Shown here: piece by piece, positions 58,702-64,000 of the stretch | How positions within the stretch are numbered: the first letter of the stretch is position 1 | Layout: every line of letters begins with the position of its first letter | Assembly (NCBI GenBank): GCA_031272275.1 | Contig: JAISUC010000003.1 | Location: 1 to 64,000, forward strand | DNA: 64,000 bases | Source: Actinomycetes bacterium | GTDB lineage: Bacteria > Actinomycetota > Coriobacteriia > WRKU01 > WQUG01 | Direction: 5' to 3' | The notes under the pieces: generated by a model | The model's input: the letters and a program-made list of their open reading frames with translations, nothing else | Database searches by the model: none | What the model was told of the DNA's origin: nothing | Made by a program: the position numbers and the translations under genes

Positions 58702-60812
58702 CGCGCTTTGTTCTGGCACTGGATACGGCGGGCGAATCGGTCCATCTGGCGCTCGCGGAGTTTCGCATCGACGGGACCGGCCTGACACAGGCTCGCACGA
58801 CGGCACGCGCAGCACATCGCGCGACCAACGCGGTCCTGCTGACTGAAATCGAACAGCTGCTGGCATCCGCCGATATCACGCGCGAACACCTCGCCGCCAT
58901 CGCAGTCGGCTGCACGCTGGGTTCCTACACGGGGGTGCGCATCGCGGTCGCGACCGCCAAAGGATTGGCGTACGCGCTGGGAATCCCCCTGTTCGGGGTC
59001 GCCACCTGCGCCGATACGGATGCTGACGCACTGTCCGGCACGCAACTGCTGGATGCTTTCACGGGGGAGTATGATGCCCAAACCGGGGATGTGTCCGCGG
59101 TATTGCCCCGCTACACGCGCCTCTCGTATGCCGAAGAAGCCGAACTGGCGACCCGCTCTGCCACTTCCCAAACGATTACACCGACAGAATGTCATTCCGG
59201 GGGCGCGCAGCGCAACCCGGAATCCATGTCGCACCCCGACGGAACGCACGGCCGTCCGCAGGACGGCATGCGCGCGACCATTCGCAGGCTTACCCCCTTC
59301 GATCTGGCAGCACTGTCTGCACTGGAGACCGCAACCGACGGCTTGTCGTGGTCACGCGAATCGTTGGCAGACGAACTGTCGAACCCCGACCGTTACTGGT
59401 TCGGTGCGTTTGAATCCGTCGCCGGCCGGTATCGCCCGGTCGGATTCATCGGCTGCGCGGATACCGTCGACGGTTTCGACCTGTTGCAGATTGCGGTTGC
59501 GGATACGCACCGCCGGCGTGGCATCGCGCGCGACTTGCTGACCTTTGCCGGCGAACACCTCTTGCGCCTGCACGACGGACCCTTCACGCTGGAGGTCCGT
59601 GCCGACAACGAATCAGCGATTGCGCTCTACACCGGCTGTGGTTTTGCGACCATCGCGACGCGCGCGGCCTATTACCCGGACGGCACGGACGCCGTCATCA
59701 TGGTACGCCGGTTGACGTCCGCGGCATTGGCGCACCCCGCGTTGCTGGCGATCGAGTCATCCTGTGACGAGACCGCGGCGGCCGTTATCGCAGGTGAGGC
59801 GCTGTTGTCCTCGGTCGTTGCGTCCCAGATTCAGTTTCACGCGCGTTTCGGTGGCGTGGTCCCCGAAATCGCCAGCCGCAAGCACACCGAGGCCATCGTC
59901 GCCACCGTTGACGAAGCCCTGCACCCGGCGTCGACGGGAATGCTGCCGCTGCGCGTACTGGACGGTATTGCGGTAACCGATCGCCCGGGTCTGATCGGTG
60001 CGCTGGTTGTCGGACTCGCCTTTGCAAAGGGGCTTGCATGGGCGGCGGACCTGCCCCTGTACGGTGTCAACCACCTGGAGGGCCACCTGTACGCATCCAC
60101 GTTAAATACTGCTCAAAATGAGGCTGACGAGGGGGGGTCATCGTCAGCCTCTCCGTTTCTTGCAAGTGGTTTGCCGACTCCGCATGTCGCGCTAATCGTG
60201 TCGGGCGGGCACACCGCCCTGGTCTATTCGCCGCATCCGCACGAATACACGGTGCTGGGATCCACGCTGGATGATGCGGCGGGCGAAGCTTTCGACAAGG
60301 TCGCCAAAGTCCTCGGTTTGGGCTATCCCGGCGGCCCCGCTCTGTCAAAACTCGCGGTCGACGGCAACCCCGCCGCCATCGATTTCCCGCGGGCGCTGTT
60401 GCATTCGCACGACTACGACTTCAGCCTGTCGGGACTGAAAACGGCGGTCATCACCTGGATTCGTGCGGCACAGGACGCAGGCGCAGACATCAACCTCCCC
60501 GATCTGGCCGCATCGTTTCAGCTGGCGATCATCGACGTGCAGGTTGCAAAATCGCTCGCCGCGGTGCGCGCATACGACGTCGACTTTTTCATTCTGGGTG
60601 GGGGAGTGGCGGCGAACGTCGCCTTGCGGACCGCACTCGCTGCCGCGCTGAACGAACGCGGCGTCGAGCTCTTGGTGCCCGACGCCGCATGGTGTGGCGA
60701 TAACGCCGCGATGATTGCGCGAACTGCCGCCGCGCGTTTGTCCGCCGGCATGGGCGAACGCGACCGACTGCCCCTGTCGGCAGAAGCCCGCGCCCGCGCC
60801 ATGTTGGACTGA
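58698..60812 (+). CDS. TsaB-RimI-TsaD fusion protein
   Basis: TsaB: VLALDTAGESVHLAL...LAAIAVGCTLGSYTGVRIAVATAKGLAYALGIPLFGV. RimI/GNAT: LLQIAVADTHRRRGIARDLLTFAGEHLLRLH. TsaD: LAIESSCDETAAAVI...HARFGGVVPEIASRKHTEAI...GVNHLEGHLYA...LIVSGGHTALVY. Confidence 0.93.
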   Translation: MTRFVLALDTAGESVHLALAEFRIDGTGLTQARTTARAAHRATNAVLLTEIEQLLASADITREHLAAIAVGCTLGSYTGVRIAVATAKGLAYALGIPLFGVATCADTDADALSGTQLLDAFTGEYDAQTGDVSAVLPRYTRLSYAEEAELATRSATSQTITPTECHSGGAQRNPESMSHPDGTHGRPQDGMRATIRRLTPFDLAALSALETATDGLSWSRESLADELSNPDRYWFGAFESVAGRYRPVGFIGCADTVDGFDLLQIAVADTHRRRGIARDLLTFAGEHLLRLHDGPFTLEVRADNESAIALYTGCGFATIATRAAYYPDGTDAVIMVRRLTSAALAHPALLAIESSCDETAAAVIAGEALLSSVVASQIQFHARFGGVVPEIASRKHTEAIVATVDEALHPASTGMLPLRVLDGIAVTDRPGLIGALVVGLAFAKGLAWAADLPLYGVNHLEGHLYASTLNTAQNEADEGGSSSASPFLASGLPTPHVALIVSGGHTALVYSPHPHEYTVLGSTLDDAAGEAFDKVAKVLGLGYPGGPALSKLAVDGNPAAIDFPRALLHSHDYDFSLSGLKTAVITWIRAAQDAGADINLPDLAASFQLAIIDVQVAKSLAAVRAYDVDFFILGGGVAANVALRTALAAALNERGVELLVPDAAWCGDNAAMIARTAAARLSAGMGERDRLPLSAEARARAMLD
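59191..59228. repeat. Palindromic element in frame in the TsaB-RimI linker
   Basis: gtcATTCCGGGggcgcgcagcgcaaCCCGGAATccatg within the coding sequence. Confidence 0.7.
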
Positions 60813-60878
60813 CCCGCAGGAACCGGGCTGCGGGCGCACCCGCAACAGGTCCGCACCGGGTCCCGGACGGACCGGTGA

Positions 60879-62147
60879 CTACACGACTGGCGGCGTGCCC
60901 TCGGCGTTACCCGCAATCGCGTCAATCTGAATCAGGCAACCGGCCGGCAGCTGGCCGACACCCACGATCCGGCGCGCCGGAACGCCACCCGGGAAGTAAT
61001 CGGCATAGACCTCGTTTACCGCGTCGATATCGCCTAAGTCTTTCAGGAAGATGTTCACCTTGACGATGTCTGCCAGCGAATGGTCGACGCTTTCGATGAT
61101 CGCCTGAATGTTGGACAGGCACTGTGCCGCTTGCTCGCGGATGCCGCCCGCGACAACCGCGCCGGTTGCCGCATCGATCGGCAGCTGTGCGCTGATGTTG
61201 TTGTAATGCGAAAACGCGACCGACTGCGTCGACAGTTTGCAGCGCGGTGCGGCGTCGGTGTTGTTCGCCTCGATGATCAGACCGTGTCGGTCCTCGACGG
61301 CTTGCGGCGGCGTGCCGTCCCCGTGCGACACGACGGCTTCCACCTGGACGCGGGCGTGCATCGGCAGCGCGGCAACGGCTGCCACGGTGCGTGCGGGCAC
61401 ATAGCCCACGGCACGCGCGATGCCCGAATCGGGGAAATAGGTGGAATAGACCTCATCCACGACATCCAACTCCCCCAGATCCGTCAGGAAAATGGTGACC
61501 TTTACGATGTCGTCAAAGGGCACGTCGATGCTGTTCAGGATGGCTTTGATGTTCGCCAGGCACTGGGCGGTCTGTTCACGCACGCCACCGGTGACAATCT
61601 GGCCGGTTATGGGGCTAATCGGCAGCTGAGCCGTCACATTGTTGTAGTGCGAAAATGCGACCGTCTGCGTCGACAAGTCTGACAGCGGTGCCGCAGCGGT
61701 GTTGTTCGTGTATTTGATCAGGTCGCCAGCCTGCGGGGCGTTCGGGATCGTGCCCTCGCCGTTGTCGACCAAGGCTTCGATTTGCACCGCAGCCCCCATC
61801 GGCAACGCGTCCACCGCCACCACCGTGCGCGCCGGCACATAGGTGGGGAAGAACTCGCGATAGACTCGGTCGATTGCCTCGATGTCGGCGATGTCGGTCA
61901 CAAAGATGCTCAGGCGGATGATGTCGTCCAGGCTGTGCCCGATGGAGGACGCAATGGCCTCGATGTTCGCCAAGCACTGAACGGCCTGTTCGTCGGCAGC
62001 CCCGTCGACCAACTGACCGGTTTCCGGATCGATCGGCAGCTGCGCCGACAGGTTGTTGTAGTGCGAAAACGCCACCGTCTGGGACGCATGCGGACAAACC
62101 GGAGCGTCGTCGGTGTTTCGTGCCAAAACCGCGTTACTGTCACTCAT
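60879..62147 (-). CDS. Triple tandem RidA/YjgF-family protein
   Basis: Three consecutive RidA domains: VAFSHYNN(L/V/I)(S/T)AQLPI...QCL(A/S)NI(E/K/Q)AI...PARTVVAV / PARTVAAV / PARRIVGV. Confidence 0.93.
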   Translation of the reverse strand: MSDSNAVLARNTDDAPVCPHASQTVAFSHYNNLSAQLPIDPETGQLVDGAADEQAVQCLANIEAIASSIGHSLDDIIRLSIFVTDIADIEAIDRVYREFFPTYVPARTVVAVDALPMGAAVQIEALVDNGEGTIPNAPQAGDLIKYTNNTAAAPLSDLSTQTVAFSHYNNVTAQLPISPITGQIVTGGVREQTAQCLANIKAILNSIDVPFDDIVKVTIFLTDLGELDVVDEVYSTYFPDSGIARAVGYVPARTVAAVAALPMHARVQVEAVVSHGDGTPPQAVEDRHGLIIEANNTDAAPRCKLSTQSVAFSHYNNISAQLPIDAATGAVVAGGIREQAAQCLSNIQAIIESVDHSLADIVKVNIFLKDLGDIDAVNEVYADYFPGGVPARRIVGVGQLPAGCLIQIDAIAGNAEGTPPVV

Positions 62148-62359
62148 ACCATAACCCCACTTTCTTGGCCGCGCCTGCGGCCAGGTCAGCCTTCAGCCAG
62201 GAGGGACCTCCTGCGGTGCGCACATTATAACAATATTTACGAAAAGATAATAGTCACAGACATGCGACCTCGCCGCATCCACGTCCCGTCTGCGCGATAG
62301 CCGTGGTGCCCCTCCGCTCGCTATTGCGGGCTAACATAAAACAATGGAAAGAATATACC

Positions 62360-62388
62360 TTGACATATACACAGGTGCTTTGTTAGGG
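62360..62388 (+). promoter_or_regulatory. Putative promoter of the WapA/RHS-like gene
   Basis: TTGACA-N17-TTAGGG; consensus -35, weak -10. Confidence 0.35.
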
Positions 62389-62454
62389 TGGGGATGGAGC
62401 GATTGTACCATAAGGCAATTTTACTAGAACTACCAGGAGGACTGATGATGAGTA

Positions 62455-64000
62455 CAGCCGGCAACCACGACCTTGTAAGCCCTCCGAGAAAAGAACCACA
62501 GATGCGTGTCATCGCATTGTTTTTGAGTTTTCTCTTGGTGTTCAACGTCTTTCCCTTTTCCGCCTTTGCAACCGCTGTTCCCGATTCCGATGTTCCCTCG
62601 CACCAATCCTTACCTAATATCAATACCGAACCTGACGCAGATGATATCGTCTATGAAAACGCTCCTGACGTTGATCTAACGCAATCCGATTATGAACAGA
62701 TTCAAGACCTCGACTTGGTTCGTGTCAGTGAATCCTCAAATGTCTATGAGGACCCCGCCTCCGGTCAGATAACCGAAGAAATTTTCTCATCCCCGGTCCG
62801 CTTTCAGGACAGCGACGGCACGCTGACCGATTATGATGCCACGCTGGCCGAAAGTGACGAGACGGGATACGCATACGAAAACACCGCGGGGGATGCCAAG
62901 AACTACTTTCCCGATGACATCGGCACCGACACTCCCATAAAACTGGTCAAGGACGACTACGAAATAGGACTGACTCCTGAAACGCACGACGCGTCAGCTT
63001 TTGAGGATGCCGGATCCGACATAACTGTCGAGGCGACCGAGCACACCGACTCCTACGGTATTACCGAGAACAAGCCCCTGGTTGCAAGCTATGATGCGGG
63101 TGACGACATTGCAATCGACTACACCTCCAGTGACATCGGTATCAAGGAAGACATTGTTCTAGACAGTATACCTGCCACCAACACCTTCAGTTTCGAGCTG
63201 CAACTGACCGGTCTTATTCCACAAACCACCGAGGGGGGCAAAACGGTCGAGCTCTATGACTCGGCTGATGCCACGACTGCGGTAGCCGCAATACCCGAAG
63301 GCATGATGCAGGACTCTGCCGCCACACCGGTCACCTCTGATGACGTCACCTACACCATTGAAGCGAAGTCCTCGGGCACCTACCGCCTGAATATCACCGT
63401 GGATGCAAACTGGTTGACTGACCCGCAGCGCGTATATCCGGTCACCATAGACCCATCCGTCTATTGGCGGGGCACCTATGCGGATAACGAACGGGGCCTT
63501 ACCACGACCTTTATCCGCAGCGGATCCTCTTATGCCGCCTCGACCGGAAACGCCTCCCAGCTGCCTGTGGGCAAAGGCAAAGAGGGCACCAGCCGATCCT
63601 ATCTCAAGGGTGACGGTTTCAACGGATACGTTTCGGGCAAAACCATCAGCTCCGCGGTGCTGCACTTACGCCAAGTCAACAATTCCTCCTATAACAAATC
63701 AATCTCGATCGGGGTACACCGCGTCTTGGAACCCACCGGAACTCAAACCAACACCTACGGGTCGATGACGTGGAACAAACGCGCTCCGTATGCATCCACC
63801 CCGATCGCCACCAAATCAACCGGCTCGACCGACTATGCCCACGACATCACGGTAACAAGCTGGGTGGCAGCTGTGGCACACGGCACCTACACCGGATACG
63901 GATTGATGCTCCGTCAAACAGACGAGTCCCTTTCCAAATACACCCAGTTCTACGGGGCATCCGCAGCCACCGAATCCTATCGCCCGAAACTGACGGTCAC
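62455..64000 (+). CDS. 5' part of a secreted WapA/RHS-like (DNRLRE-domain) protein, open at window end
   Basis: RBS aggagg then MMSTAGNHDLVSPPRKEPQMRVIALFLSFLLVFNVFPFSAFATAVP (signal peptide). VYPVTIDPSVYWRGTYADNERGLTTTFIRSGSS and TSWVAAVAHGTYTGYGLMLRQTDES are typical of the region ahead of RHS repeats. No stop before 64000, so absent from the ORF track. Confidence 0.75.

Overview
This is a 64 kb window of high-GC bacterial chromosome. Gene content suggests Actinomycetota, possibly Coriobacteriia-like, but that placement is inference. Housekeeping blocks are: an OFA-type MFS transporter behind a T-box leader; a HAD hydrolase and an ECF S-component; rplM-rpsI-glmM; a glycosyltransferase divergent from nadE; rpoB-rpoC; trxA and galE-like genes; a DUF6049-like secreted protein, a PIN-TM-TPR protein and trxB; ilvE-cimA; an M20 amidohydrolase; a flavodoxin/TetR pair; and glmS-acpS-nnrD-alr-UDG-tsaE-tsaB/rimI/tsaD followed by a triple-domain RidA protein. 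The accessory centre is a giant LPxTG-type surface protein frame (26712..43457, about 5,580 codons), broken once by an in-frame TAG. The window ends inside a secreted WapA/RHS-like protein that the ORF track misses. The most interesting observations are: (i) the T-box leader; (ii) a dispersed short motif, GGGACGTACTCCCCC, found in intergenic and coding DNA; (iii) a mosaic palindromic element present in two inverted copies about 23 kb apart; (iv) an RNA polymerase alpha-CTD-like domain at the RpoC C-terminus; (v) the single amber codon at a CAG-equivalent position in the giant adhesin, and the adhesin's nested six-domain higher-order repeat; (vi) a covalent RidA triplet; (vii) a TsaB-RimI-TsaD fusion with a palindromic element in frame in its linker; and (viii) a PIN nuclease domain fused through a TM helix to TPRs. 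No tRNA, rRNA or CRISPR array was recognised. All names come from reading motifs by eye; no database search was run.
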